DNA from: Flavobacterium sp. SCGC AAA160-P02
GTDB taxonomy: Bacteria; Bacteroidota; Bacteroidia; Flavobacteriales; Flavobacteriaceae
Reading direction: 5' to 3'
Assembly (NCBI GenBank): GCA_000383355.1
Contig: KB911169.1
Coordinates: 1 to 64,000, forward strand
Length of the DNA: 64,000 bases
Position numbers and translations under genes: made by a program. Shown here one piece after another: positions 52,968 to 62,497 of the stretch (its first letter is position 1; each line of letters begins with the position of its first letter). The notes under the pieces were generated by a model. That model was not told where the DNA came from. It saw only the letters and a list, made by a program, of their open reading frames with translations, and ran no database searches.

Positions 52968-53552
52968 ATGATTTTACCTATTGTAGCTTACGGAGATCCT
53001 GTTTTAAGAAAAGTTGCCCAAGAAGTTGGACCAGATTACCCAAATCTAAAAGAATTGATTTCAAATATGAAACAGACGATGTACAATGCCAGTGGTGTTG
53101 GTATAGCGGCGCCTCAAATAGGCAAATCTGTTCGTATTTTTATTATTGACGCCACTCCTTTTGCAGAAGATGAAGACATTAGTGAACTAGAAAGAGATCA
53201 ATTAAAAGATTTTAAACAGGTGTTTATTAACCCAACTATTGTTAATGAAGAAGGAGATAAATGGGCTTTTGCTGAAGGTTGTCTTAGTATTCCAGACATC
53301 AGAGAAGATGTTTTAAGACAAGAAACAGTAAGCTTTGAGTATGTAGATGAAAGTTTTAAAAAACATTCAAAAACATTAACCGGAATTGCTGCTCGTGTCT
53401 TTCAGCATGAATATGATCATTTAGAAGGAATTTTATTTACTGATAAACTCTCTTCATTAAAGAAAAGAATCTTAAAAAAGAAATTAGAAAAAATATCATT
53501 AGGAAAGATTACCTCTAGTTATAGAATGCGCTTTCCAAATATAAAAATTTAA
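52968..53552 (+). CDS. def: Peptide deformylase
   Basis: The 194-aa metalloenzyme removes the formyl group from new proteins. The three family motifs are present: GVGIAAPQIG (about 44), EGCLSIP (about 105) and QHEYDHLEGILF (about 145), whose Cys and two His bind the metal. It begins a tight three-gene unit: the DUF5606 gene follows after 2 bases. Confidence 0.97.
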   Translation: MILPIVAYGDPVLRKVAQEVGPDYPNLKELISNMKQTMYNASGVGIAAPQIGKSVRIFIIDATPFAEDEDISELERDQLKDFKQVFINPTIVNEEGDKWAFAEGCLSIPDIREDVLRQETVSFEYVDESFKKHSKTLTGIAARVFQHEYDHLEGILFTDKLSSLKKRILKKKLEKISLGKITSSYRMRFPNIKI

Positions 53553-53554
53553 AT

Positions 53555-53974
53555 ATGGAGTTTAGTAAAATTATTTCAGTTGCAGGAAAACCAGGATTAT
53601 TTCATGCAATATCTCAAACAAAATCTGGATTTATTGTAGAATCTTTAATGGACAAAAAAAGATTTCCAATACCCTCTACTAACAATGTTAGTTTGTTAGA
53701 AAACATTGCCATATACACTTATGAAGAAGAAGTTCCCTTATTGACTGTTTTTAAATCTATGTATGAAAAAACAGCAGGTAAAGAAGCTATTAGCCATAAA
53801 GAAAGTAGTCAAAAATTAACGGCATACTTTTCTGAAATACTACCTGGCTATGATGAAGAACGCGTGTATACATCAAATATTAAAAAAGTGATACAGTGGT
53901 ATAACTTACTAGTAACTTCTGGAGTAGATTTCTCTACTATAGAAGCTTCAAAAGAAAATACAGAAGAAGTGTAA
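53555..53974 (+). CDS. DUF5606 protein
   Basis: The 139-aa protein has a small N-terminal beta barrel (MEFSKIISVAGKPGLFHAISQTKSGFIVESL) and a helical C-terminus with YDEERVYTSNIKKVIQWYNLL. This is DUF5606, conserved in Bacteroidota between def and mazG exactly as here. Its function is unknown. The stop is directly followed by the mazG ATG. Confidence 0.88.
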   Translation: MEFSKIISVAGKPGLFHAISQTKSGFIVESLMDKKRFPIPSTNNVSLLENIAIYTYEEEVPLLTVFKSMYEKTAGKEAISHKESSQKLTAYFSEILPGYDEERVYTSNIKKVIQWYNLLVTSGVDFSTIEASKENTEEV

Positions 53975-54754
53975 ATGAATTCTAGAAAACAGCAATTAGA
54001 AGCTTTCAATCGTTTGTTAGATATTATGGATGAACTTCGGGAGAAGTGTCCTTGGGATAAAAAACAAACCTTAGAGTCTCTAAGACATCTAACAATTGAA
54101 GAGACCTATGAGCTTGCTGATGCTATTTTAGAGAATGATCTTCATGAAATAAAAAATGAGCTTGGTGATGTCTTATTACATCTTGTTTTTTACGCTAAAA
54201 TTGGTTCCGAAAAAAAAGCCTTTGATATTGGAGATGTTGCCAATGCAATTTCTGAAAAATTAATTGCACGTCATCCTCATATTTATGGAGATACTGTGGT
54301 TGAAAACGAAGAAGATGTAAAACAAAACTGGGAAAAACTAAAACTTAAAGAAGGTAAAAATTCTGTATTAGAAGGTGTGCCTAAGAGTCTTCCTGCTCTT
54401 GTAAAAGCATCAAGAATTCAAGACAAAGTTTCTGGTGTTGGTTTTGATTGGGAAGAGCCGCACCAAGTTTGGGATAAGGTTCAAGAAGAATTGTCTGAAC
54501 TTAATGAAGAAATTAAAAAAGGGACAAAAGACACTATAGAATCTGAATTTGGTGATGTATTATTCTCAATGATAAATTATGCGCGGTTTATAAATGTAAA
54601 CCCAGAGAATGCCTTAGAGAAAACAAATAAGAAGTTTATAAACCGTTTTCAATATTTGGAGAAAGCTGCCAAAAAAGAAGGGAAAGAATTAACAGAGATG
54701 TCATTATCTGAAATGGATGTATATTGGGAATTATCTAAGAAAATGTTTAAATAG
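53975..54754 (+). CDS. mazG: Nucleoside triphosphate pyrophosphohydrolase MazG
   Basis: The 259-aa protein has two MazG domains. The first contains CPWDKKQTLESLRHLTIEETYEL with the metal-binding EExxE/ExxD arrangement (about 35-65), and the second contains EELSELNEEIKKG...ESEFGDVLFSMIN (about 170-205). It hydrolyses non-canonical NTPs and can lower ppGpp-related signals. It is the third gene of the def unit with no spacer. Confidence 0.95.
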   Translation: MNSRKQQLEAFNRLLDIMDELREKCPWDKKQTLESLRHLTIEETYELADAILENDLHEIKNELGDVLLHLVFYAKIGSEKKAFDIGDVANAISEKLIARHPHIYGDTVVENEEDVKQNWEKLKLKEGKNSVLEGVPKSLPALVKASRIQDKVSGVGFDWEEPHQVWDKVQEELSELNEEIKKGTKDTIESEFGDVLFSMINYARFINVNPENALEKTNKKFINRFQYLEKAAKKEGKELTEMSLSEMDVYWELSKKMFK

Positions 54755-54803
54755 CCGATAGCTAGAAAAACTTTCAATGTATTAAATGAGAAAAAACCAC
54801 TAA

Positions 54804-55889
54804 ATGAATGTATTAATAACAATTAATTGTAAAGGTCCGTTTAGTGTATATCAAGCTCAGATTGAAATGATTTTTTTACTAAAAAACAAAGGTGTCAGTA
54901 TCAAAGTAATTGGTTTTTACAGTGATCAAATCAAACAATTTTTTGACAATAAAGGAATTGACAATGCCCTTGTATACCCAAAATCTAGAATAGATAATAG
55001 TTATATTAAAGAGGTTAAAAATACAATTAGAGAATGTAAAATTGATATTTTACATGTTTTAGACGGGAAATCTCTAAGAAATTGTGTGGTAGCAGTAAAG
55101 AAAGAACAAGTAAGATTAATCACCTATTTTGGATCTGCAAGCCTATATTGGCATGACTTAAGCTCTTATTTAACCTATTTAAACCCAAGAGTTGAAAAAA
55201 TAATTTGTAATAGCTCTTATGTTTATCAGCATGTGAAAAAACAGCTTTTTAAAAAAAATAAACATAAAGTTATAAAAATTTACAAAGGCTACAACCCAGA
55301 TTGGTTTAAAAATATTATCCCTTTTGATTACACTTCTATTGGTATTCCTAAAAACAGTATTGTGGTAGCTTTTGCTGGTACAAATACAAAAAATAAAAGA
55401 ATTTCAGACTTTATAAAATCATCTCAATATTTGTCTACAGAAAAAGAAGTTCATTATATTATTTTTGGAAAAGACACTATAGACACTGGTTTAGAAAAGT
55501 ACAAAAAAGAAAGCCCTATAAAAAATAACATTCATTTACTTGGTTTAAGACCTGATGCTGTTTCATTAATTAAAGGAAGCAATCTTTATGTTCAAACATC
55601 GTTAAGTGAAGGTTTTGGTAGAGCTATTAGTGAAGCCATGTCTGTAGGAAAACCAATTATAATGACAGATGCAGGTGGTTGTACAGAACTAATAGATGAA
55701 AGCTGTGGTATTATTACTCCTACTAAAAATCCAGAAGCTGTTGGAAAAGCAATTTCTAGCCTTGTAAATAATGACAAATTAAGACTTCAAATGGGAATTA
55801 ATGCTCAAAAACGTATTGAAAAAGTATATCATATACACGATACTGTTGAGGATACAATGGAGCTTTACAAACAGTTGTTAGAACAATAA
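54804..55889 (+). CDS. GT4-family glycosyltransferase
   Basis: The 361-aa GT-B enzyme has a Rossmann N-terminal half (LITINCKGPFSVYQAQIEMIFLL) and the donor-binding C-terminal half, with VAFAGTNTKNKRISDFIK and VQTSLSEGFGRAISEAMSVGKPIIMTDAGGCTELI, including the E-x7-E pattern. It likely builds LPS or surface glycan. It comes 49 bases after mazG and ends before a strong terminator. Confidence 0.88.
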   Translation: MNVLITINCKGPFSVYQAQIEMIFLLKNKGVSIKVIGFYSDQIKQFFDNKGIDNALVYPKSRIDNSYIKEVKNTIRECKIDILHVLDGKSLRNCVVAVKKEQVRLITYFGSASLYWHDLSSYLTYLNPRVEKIICNSSYVYQHVKKQLFKKNKHKVIKIYKGYNPDWFKNIIPFDYTSIGIPKNSIVVAFAGTNTKNKRISDFIKSSQYLSTEKEVHYIIFGKDTIDTGLEKYKKESPIKNNIHLLGLRPDAVSLIKGSNLYVQTSLSEGFGRAISEAMSVGKPIIMTDAGGCTELIDESCGIITPTKNPEAVGKAISSLVNNDKLRLQMGINAQKRIEKVYHIHDTVEDTMELYKQLLEQ

Positions 55890-55907
55890 AAGTTTAAATA
55901 CACTTCT

Positions 55908-55938
55908 AAAAAAAAGCCACTCAATGAGTGGCTTTTTT
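55908..55938. terminator. Bidirectional terminator between the GT4 gene and lon
   Basis: GCCACTC-AAT-GAGTGGC stem with A and T runs on both sides, shared by two convergent genes. Confidence 0.85.
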
Positions 55939-55940
55939 TG

Positions 55941-58415
55941 TTATGCTAATTTCTTAGCGTTCTTTACCTTTTGTTTTGTTAAAGCAACGTCTATTACTTC
56001 ATGCATGTCTGTTACATAATGAAATTTTAATCCTTTTAAATAACTTTTTTTAATATCTAAAATGTCTTTTTCATTGTCTTTACACAGCATAATTTCTTTG
56101 ATATTGGCTCTCTTAGCAGCAAGAATTTTTTCTTTAATTCCGCCAACAGGCAATACTTTTCCGCGCAGTGTAATTTCACCTGTCATGGCTAATTTATTTT
56201 TCACTTTACGTTGAGTAAACACAGAAACCAAGGAAGTCAACATAGTAACTCCTGCACTTGGGCCATCTTTTGGTGTAGCTCCTTCTGGTACGTGAATATG
56301 AACATTATACTTCTCAATTATTTCTGGATCAATTCCAAAATTATCTGCATTCGCCTTAATATATTCCATAGCAATTGTTGCAGATTCTTTCATTACTTTT
56401 CCTAAATTTCCTGTAATGGTTAAAATGCCTTTTCCTTTAGATAAGATAGATTCTATAAATAAGATATCTCCTCCAACACTAGTCCAAGCCAAACCTGTGA
56501 CTACTCCTGCTACTTCATTATTCTCATATTTATCTCGTTCTAACCTAGGAGCACCTAAAATAGTTTCTATATCTTCGTTGGTAATGGTAGTGTTGTACTC
56601 TTCTTCTAACGCTATAGATTTGGCCGCAAAACGAACCACTTTGGCTATTTGTTTTTCTAAACCACGCACTCCAGATTCTCGAGTATAGCCTTCAACAATT
56701 TTTTCGAGCTGAGCTTTTCCAACTTTAATTTCTTTTGCTGTTAAGCCGTGTTCCTTTACTTGTTTGGGTAATAAATGTCTTTTAGCGATTTCTATTTTTT
56801 CTTCAATAGTATAACCAGTAACATTAATAATTTCCATTCTATCTCTAAGCGCCCATGGAATTTCACCTAAATTATTAGCTGTAGCTATAAATAAGACTTT
56901 TGATAAATCATAACCTACTTCTAGATAATTATCATAAAATGCAGTGTTTTGCTCTGGATCTAAGACTTCTAACATAGCAGAAGATGGATCTCCTTGATGA
57001 CTTTGCCCTAATTTATCTATTTCATCCAATACAAAAACTGGGTTTGAAGTCCCTGCTTTTTTTAAGTTCTGAATTAAACGACCTGGCATAGCTCCAATAT
57101 ATGTTTTTCTATGCCCTCTAATTTCAGCTTCGTCTCGTAAACCACCTAAAGACATTCTAATATACTTACGCCCCAAAGATTCTGCAACAGACTTTCCTAA
57201 AGATGTTTTTCCAACACCTGGAGGTCCGTATAAACAAATAATTGGAGATTTCATATCACCTCTTAACTTTAAGACTGCTAAATGTTCTATAATACGTTCT
57301 TTAACTTTTTCTAACCCGAAGTGATCTCTATCTAAAATTTTAACTGCTTGCTTCAAATTAAATTTATCATTAGAAAATATTCCCCAAGGCAATTCTAACA
57401 TCAACTCCAAATAATTTCGTTGCACCCCATATTCTGCCATCTGTGGATTCATTCTTCTGAGTCTGGCCAATTCTTTATCAAAAGTTTCACCAACTTCTTT
57501 TGTCCATTTTTTAGACCTAGCTTGTATGCGCATTTCATCTAACTCGGCATCATTATTAACTCCACCCAATTCTTCTTGAATGGTTTTTAATTGCTGATTT
57601 AAATAATATTCACGTTGTTGTTGGTCTAAATCTGAACGAGTTTTAGATTGAATATCATTTCGTAATTGTAATTTCTGCAGCTCTTTATTAAGATTTTTAA
57701 GGGTTAATAAAGCACGCTCTTTTAGATTGTCTTTTTCTAAAACAACTTGCTTTTGCATCACACTCAAATCCATATTAGAGGAGATAAAATTCACCAAAAA
57801 AGAATCACTTTGAATATTTTTGATTGCAAAAGAAGCTTCAGTTGGTAACATTGGGTTTTCTTTAATAACCTCTAAAGCTTGCTCTTTTACAGAATCTATA
57901 ATTGCACTAAATTCTTTTGGGTCATCTACCTCTTTATCTTCAATAGCCTCTTGTACCTTCGCTTTTAAATACGGTTGCTCCTGAATAAGTTCGTTTATTT
58001 TAAAACGCTTTTTTCCTTGAATAATTACTGTTGTATTTCCATCAGGCATTTTCAACACCCGTAAAATTTGTGCTACTACTCCTGTTTTATAGATATCTTC
58101 AGAGGTTGGGTCTTCTACATCTTCATCTCTTTGGGCAACAACTCCAATAACTTTATCTCCTTTATTAGCGTCGTTTATTAATTGAATAGACTTATCTCTA
58201 CCCGCTGTAATAGGAATTACAACACCTGGAAATAATACGGTATTTCTTAGTGGTAAAATAGACAAGATTTCAGGAATATCTTCTTTATTAATAATCTCCT
58301 CATCTTCTGGAGTCATTAATGGAATTAATTCTGAATCTTCATTTAATATATTGGAAAGAGACAAACTGTCTAATGTTAGTATTTTTGATTTACTCATAGG
58401 TCTTTTATCTGTCAT
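55941..58415 (-). CDS. lon: ATP-dependent protease Lon
   Basis: The 824-aa protein has the Lon substrate-binding domain (about 45-240, [16 protein letters not shown]), a coiled-coil linker, the AAA+ domain (Walker A GPPGVGKT at 397-404, DEIDKLG) and the protease domain with Ser720 in [11 protein letters not shown]. The Lys partner lies in [13 protein letters not shown]. It degrades misfolded and short-lived regulatory proteins. The start may be 18 bases downstream (MSKSKILTL, 58397), which would lose six residues. Confidence 0.96.
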   Translation of the reverse strand: MTDKRPMSKSKILTLDSLSLSNILNEDSELIPLMTPEDEEIINKEDIPEILSILPLRNTVLFPGVVIPITAGRDKSIQLINDANKGDKVIGVVAQRDEDVEDPTSEDIYKTGVVAQILRVLKMPDGNTTVIIQGKKRFKINELIQEQPYLKAKVQEAIEDKEVDDPKEFSAIIDSVKEQALEVIKENPMLPTEASFAIKNIQSDSFLVNFISSNMDLSVMQKQVVLEKDNLKERALLTLKNLNKELQKLQLRNDIQSKTRSDLDQQQREYYLNQQLKTIQEELGGVNNDAELDEMRIQARSKKWTKEVGETFDKELARLRRMNPQMAEYGVQRNYLELMLELPWGIFSNDKFNLKQAVKILDRDHFGLEKVKERIIEHLAVLKLRGDMKSPIICLYGPPGVGKTSLGKSVAESLGRKYIRMSLGGLRDEAEIRGHRKTYIGAMPGRLIQNLKKAGTSNPVFVLDEIDKLGQSHQGDPSSAMLEVLDPEQNTAFYDNYLEVGYDLSKVLFIATANNLGEIPWALRDRMEIINVTGYTIEEKIEIAKRHLLPKQVKEHGLTAKEIKVGKAQLEKIVEGYTRESGVRGLEKQIAKVVRFAAKSIALEEEYNTTITNEDIETILGAPRLERDKYENNEVAGVVTGLAWTSVGGDILFIESILSKGKGILTITGNLGKVMKESATIAMEYIKANADNFGIDPEIIEKYNVHIHVPEGATPKDGPSAGVTMLTSLVSVFTQRKVKNKLAMTGEITLRGKVLPVGGIKEKILAAKRANIKEIMLCKDNEKDILDIKKSYLKGLKFHYVTDMHEVIDVALTKQKVKNAKKLA

Positions 58416-58663
58416 TATGACATTGAATTCTTTATAAAGAACCCAATAAAATTTTGATATTTATTTTTAAATAACTAAAAAACAAGTGCATACACATACA
58501 ATACATCATTGTTTCATTAATTAAAATCAATTGTTATGCCAGTAATGTTTTTGTTGTACCTTATATTAACACATAGTTAAAAAACTATAAAATGGTTGAG
58601 TTTTACAGTATTAGAGAATATTAAGATTTTAAAGAGTATAATTAAGGAGTTCAATATTAAAAA

Positions 58664-59839
58664 TTACTTCGCTCTGTTTTTAGCTGTTTCATCAAAGACA
58701 TGTTGTAATATCTTTTCATCTATTTCAGACCACTCTAACTCTCTACGTTTCATAACAACTTTGGCAACTTCAATTACTTTATTTAATTGATAGGTTGTAA
58801 AACCAGCAGCACCTCCCCAACTAAAAGAAGGAATAAAATTTCTTGGAAAACCACTGCCAAATATATTGGCACTAACTCCAATAACTGTTCCTGTATTAAA
58901 CATGGTATTTATTCCACATTTAGAATGATCTCCCATCATTAAACCACAAAACTGCAGTCCGGTATTGGTAAATCTTTCTGCGTGGTAGTCCCAGAGTTTT
59001 ACTTCTGCATAATTATTTTTTAAATTAGAGGTATTGGTATCTGCCCCAACATTACACCATTCACCTAGAACTGAATTTCCTAGAAACCCTTCATGTCCTT
59101 TGTTAGAAAAACCAAATAATACAGAATTATTTACTTCACCTCCTACTTTGCAGTAGGGTCCAAGGGTGGTAGCTCCATATACTTTAGCTCCCATTTTCAA
59201 AACAGAATGTTCACACATTGCAAAAGGCCCTCTTACCAAACATCCTTCCATAATTTCTGAATCCTTCCCAATATATATTGGGCCTGTTGAAGCATTGAGA
59301 GAAGAAAATGAAATTGTAGCTCCTTCTTCTATAAAAATATTTTCTTTGTTTATTGCATGAACTCCTTCAGGAATTGGTGCAGAAGTTCTTCCTTGGGTGA
59401 TTAGATCATAATCAGCTTTAATTGCCTTGTCATTTAATGAAAAAATATCCCAGGTGTTTTTAAGTTGTAAAACATCTCCTGAACACTCTATTTGTTTGTA
59501 CAAAGTAAAGTCTACATCCTCTTGAGTATCTGAAGCAAAAAAAGCAATTACTTGTTCATCTTTAAAAATTGCTTGATTATTTGATAAATTACTTACTTGT
59601 TTTACCAAATTTTTAGTAGGTAAAAAAGAAGCATTAATTAATATATTTTTATCTAACTCTACCATTGGATATTTGTTTTCCAAATATTCTTCTGTAATAG
59701 ATGTTGTCGTAAAACCTAAAAATTTTTCCCATTTTTCACGAATGGTTAAAACTCCAATACGAATGTCTGCCACAGGTCTAGTATAGGTAAAAGGTAATAG
59801 TGAGTTTCTAACATCACTATCAAAAAGTATATAGTTCAT
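58664..59839 (-). CDS. GlmU-like sugar nucleotidyltransferase family protein
   Basis: The 391-aa protein joins a degenerate nucleotidyltransferase N-terminal half (about 1-150, MNYILFDSDVRNSLLPFTYTRPVADIRIG) to a left-handed beta-helix (about 190-340, hexapeptide turns such as GPIYIGKDSEIMEGCLVRGPFAMCEHS). The classical GxGxRM uridylyl motif of GlmU is missing. Bacteroidota commonly carry this protein in addition to true GlmU. Its activity is not established. A -7 box (TAGTTTTG, 59867-59874) lies 28 bases upstream. Confidence 0.83.
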   Translation of the reverse strand: MNYILFDSDVRNSLLPFTYTRPVADIRIGVLTIREKWEKFLGFTTTSITEEYLENKYPMVELDKNILINASFLPTKNLVKQVSNLSNNQAIFKDEQVIAFFASDTQEDVDFTLYKQIECSGDVLQLKNTWDIFSLNDKAIKADYDLITQGRTSAPIPEGVHAINKENIFIEEGATISFSSLNASTGPIYIGKDSEIMEGCLVRGPFAMCEHSVLKMGAKVYGATTLGPYCKVGGEVNNSVLFGFSNKGHEGFLGNSVLGEWCNVGADTNTSNLKNNYAEVKLWDYHAERFTNTGLQFCGLMMGDHSKCGINTMFNTGTVIGVSANIFGSGFPRNFIPSFSWGGAAGFTTYQLNKVIEVAKVVMKRRELEWSEIDEKILQHVFDETAKNRAK

Positions 59840-59866
59840 ATTTTTAGCTTAAGGGACTATTTTCTA

Positions 59867-59874
59867 CAAAACTA
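59867..59874 (-). promoter_or_regulatory. -7 box of the GlmU-like gene
   Basis: TAGTTTTG on the minus strand, 28 bases before the ATG at 59839. Confidence 0.45.
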
Positions 59875-59896
59875 ACTTTAAAAAAGGGATAAAAAA

Positions 59897-59920
59897 AACC
59901 GATTGTTTTCACAACCAGTT
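59897..59920 (-). terminator. Terminator of the first T9SS-sorted paralogue
   Basis: On the minus strand AACTGGTTGT, GAAA loop, ACAATCGGTT (two G-U pairs) followed by a T run. A near copy follows the second paralogue at 60890. Confidence 0.75.
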
Positions 59921-59940
59921 TTTATTTAAAAAAAGAACTA

Positions 59941-60735
59941 TTATTTTTTTATAAATCTTTGTACTCCAATTTTACTATTGGTAGCTACTCTAATGATATA
60001 AATTCCTTTAGAAATTTTTTGAACATCTAAAGTTGAATCATTTGATGAAATAGTTTTGGATGACACTAATCTTCCAGTGAAATCAAAAACACCAACTTCT
60101 GCTTTTTCAACACCTGTTGGTAATTGAATATTCAATACATCTAATCCAGGGTTTGGGTATATTTCAAAATTTAATAAACTGTTTTTACTGATTCCTAAAG
60201 TGGTAACACTTAGTGCTGTACCACCTCTATTTTCCGGACCATGCCAAGCATATGTTGAGGTACCCCCCATTGCATAAATTATAGATAATGAACCAGCTGA
60301 AGCACTAAAAACATAATCTTGTGAATCTTGGGTATCATTATTTCTGGTAGCTACAATGGTTCTTTCATTATCAGATACAGTATTTGAAATTAAAGTCCAG
60401 TCTCCACTTTCATTTGAGGAATCATCTGCAGGTGGTATTGGTCTCTCTAAAGAAGTCGACGGGCCTGGTTCTGAAAAAGCATCTCGGATTGTATTTCCAT
60501 CTGTCATAAAAATATCAGTACCATTCATTTCTTGATTTCCAAAACCAATGGCAAGCCAAACATCAGAGGGGCCGGCTAATGTTAATGTGGTTATAAATGT
60601 TTCTCCGTCTATTGTAATATTAGCAGTTAATCCTGTAAGTAATGTTTGTGTTCCAGTAGTAAAACTTTGTGAAAACAAAGAAAATGAAGTAGTCAAAAAA
60701 ATGATAAGTACTATTTTTCTAGTGAAGGCCATCAT
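59941..60735 (-). CDS. Secreted DOMON-like protein with T9SS C-terminal sorting domain (paralogue 1)
   Basis: The 264-aa protein has a signal peptide (cut near SLFSQ), a central beta domain of the DOMON/cytochrome b561-linked type (WLAIGFGNQEMNGTDIFMTDG, then NDTQDSQDYVFSASAGSLSIIYAMG), and a C-terminal type A sorting domain (last 75 residues, FEIYPNPGLDVLNIQLPTG...GIYIIRVATNSKIGVQRFIKK). It is therefore exported by Sec and T9SS and attached to or released from the surface. DOMON domains bind haem or sugars; which one is unknown here. It is a close paralogue of the next gene. Confidence 0.8.
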   Translation of the reverse strand: MMAFTRKIVLIIFLTTSFSLFSQSFTTGTQTLLTGLTANITIDGETFITTLTLAGPSDVWLAIGFGNQEMNGTDIFMTDGNTIRDAFSEPGPSTSLERPIPPADDSSNESGDWTLISNTVSDNERTIVATRNNDTQDSQDYVFSASAGSLSIIYAMGGTSTYAWHGPENRGGTALSVTTLGISKNSLLNFEIYPNPGLDVLNIQLPTGVEKAEVGVFDFTGRLVSSKTISSNDSTLDVQKISKGIYIIRVATNSKIGVQRFIKK

Positions 60736-60889
60736 TAAAAATTTAAAATATTTAGTATTAAATATATTTTTTTTAAAATAATGAAATCAATTTTTTCGAC
60801 CAAAAACAAAATGTAAGACACATAAAACAATTTCAATACTAATTTTTTGGATAATACTATTATCATTAACTGTTAGAGGGATAAAAAAA

Positions 60890-60911
60890 ACCGATTGTTT
60901 TCACAATCGGT
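60890..60911 (-). terminator. Terminator of the second T9SS-sorted paralogue
   Basis: A perfect ACCGATTGT-TTTC-ACAATCGGT stem followed by T on the minus strand, nearly identical to the one at 59897. Confidence 0.8.
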
Positions 60912-60931
60912 TTCTATTTAGAATAAAACTA

Positions 60932-61678
60932 TTATTTTTTTATAAATCTTTGTACTCCAATTTTAGTATTGGTAGCTACTCTAATGATATAAATTCCTTT
61001 AGAAATTTTTTGAACATCTAAAGTTGAATCATTTGATGAAATAGTTTTGGATGACACTAATCTTCCTGTATAATCATAAACACCAACCTCTGCTTTATCA
61101 GTACCCGATGGTAACTGAATGTTTAATACATCTGATACAGGGTTTGGATACATCTCAAAACTTAATAATTTGTTTTCAGAAATTCCTAGAGTTACATTTA
61201 GTGTTGTAAATCCTCTGTTACCTCCATGGTAGGCATAAGATGTTGAACTACCTTTAGCATAGATTACCGATAGTGAACCTGCAGAGGCATTAAATATATA
61301 ATCATTTGAATCTCCAGTATTGTTAGCTCTTGTAGCCACTATGGTTCTGGTACTTCCTGAAATATTGTTAGAAACTAAAACCCAATCTTGGCTTGCCTCT
61401 GCTTGGGGTGTTACAGTAGAGGTAGAATAAGCATCTCGTAAACTGGAACTCCCATCTGTCATTAATATATCTGTACCGTTCATATTTGAATTCCCAAAAC
61501 CAATGGCAAACCATGCATTTGAGGGTCCAGTTAATGTTAATGTAGTAATCTCTGTATCTGCATCAATATTAATATTTGCAGTTAAACCAGAAAGTAATGT
61601 TTGTGTACCTGTAGAGAAACTTTGTGCAAACAAAGAAATTGAAGTTGTTAAAAAAAGAATAAGTAATGTTTTTTTCAT
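60932..61678 (-). CDS. Secreted DOMON-like protein with T9SS C-terminal sorting domain (paralogue 2)
   Basis: The 248-aa protein has the same layout as the previous one: signal peptide (SISLFAQ), DOMON-like domain (WFAIGFGNSNMNGTDILMTDG), and a T9SS sorting domain (FEMYPNPVSDVLNIQLPSG). The last 130 or so bases of the two genes are nearly identical, while the central domains differ more and this copy lacks a 12-15 residue acidic/proline loop present in paralogue 1. A local duplication with later exchange of the 3' ends would explain this. Confidence 0.8.
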   Translation of the reverse strand: MKKTLLILFLTTSISLFAQSFSTGTQTLLSGLTANINIDADTEITTLTLTGPSNAWFAIGFGNSNMNGTDILMTDGSSSLRDAYSTSTVTPQAEASQDWVLVSNNISGSTRTIVATRANNTGDSNDYIFNASAGSLSVIYAKGSSTSYAYHGGNRGFTTLNVTLGISENKLLSFEMYPNPVSDVLNIQLPSGTDKAEVGVYDYTGRLVSSKTISSNDSTLDVQKISKGIYIIRVATNTKIGVQRFIKK

Positions 61679-61685
61679 ATGTCAG

Positions 61686-62210
61686 TTATTTTAAGAGTTG
61701 AATGATTTTGTTATTGTTTGTAATTTTCGCATAGTCTAGAGCTGTATTTCCTCGATTATCTTTTATGTTTGGATCAGCTTTATACTTCATTAACAGCTCA
61801 ATAATTTCTTGTTGATTAAAAATTACAGCAAAATGTAATGCTGTAGAATTATTTTGATCTGTTAAATTAGGATTGGCATTATTTTCTAAAAGTAATTTCA
61901 CCAAATAATTATTTTTTTTTACTGTAGCAGCCATTAAAGGTGTGCCATAGCCACTTGTTGAATTGATATCCTTTACGTTTTGAATCAAATAAGAGGCTAC
62001 TTCATTATTACTGTAATAACAAGCTAATGTTAGAGCAGAATAGCCTTCTTTACTAGTTTTGTTTATAATATCTGCATCATTATTCACTAATTCCTTAATT
62101 TCAAATAAGGATCCATTTCTGGCAACATCATAAACTGAAGACTTTTGTGCCTTTAGATTTGAAAAAGATAATATAGTAACAAGAATTAAAAAACAGATTT
62201 TTTTTGACAT
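61686..62210 (-). CDS. Exported ankyrin-repeat protein
   Basis: The 174-aa protein has a signal peptide (MSKKICFLILVTILSFSNLKAQK) and four ankyrin repeats (about 25-174, with GYSALTLACYYSN, GTPLMAATVKKNNYLVKLLLENNANPN, STALHFAVIFNQQ and GNTALDYAKI). It likely binds a partner in the periplasm. ATG 62210 is chosen because a -7 box TACATTTG (62249-62242) overlaps the earlier in-frame ATG at 62243. The gene lies 7 bases upstream of paralogue 2 on the same strand and may share a transcript with it. Confidence 0.82.
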   Translation of the reverse strand: MSKKICFLILVTILSFSNLKAQKSSVYDVARNGSLFEIKELVNNDADIINKTSKEGYSALTLACYYSNNEVASYLIQNVKDINSTSGYGTPLMAATVKKNNYLVKLLLENNANPNLTDQNNSTALHFAVIFNQQEIIELLMKYKADPNIKDNRGNTALDYAKITNNNKIIQLLK

Positions 62211-62241
62211 CAAATTATAGAGTTTAAATATTGACTGCTTC

Positions 62242-62249
62242 AAATGTAA
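62242..62249 (-). promoter_or_regulatory. -7 box of the ankyrin gene
   Basis: TACATTTG on the minus strand, 31 bases before the chosen ATG at 62210. Confidence 0.5.
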
Positions 62250-62466
62250 ATTTAATCTTTTATTTTTAAATAAGAGATAGCTTTTTTATCTAGAGCCCAT
62301 AAATAATGTTAAAAATAAGTGTGATGTTGTTTTCACATTGTATTTTCATGTAGTTAATATAAACATAACTAATTCAAGTTTTGGCCATTGATACCAAAAG
62401 TTAAAATTCATCTAAGAAACTTATGACTTTAGGTTTTATTTAACATTATGACCATAGACATAGCAT

Positions 62467-62474
62467 TACTTTTG
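62467..62474 (+). promoter_or_regulatory. -7 box of the RND efflux operon
   Basis: TACTTTTG 23 bases before the ATG at 62498. Apart from this and the ankyrin promoter, the 287-base divergent gap shows nothing I can name. Confidence 0.5.
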
Positions 62475-62497
62475 TGTGAAATTTAACAAAATATTAC

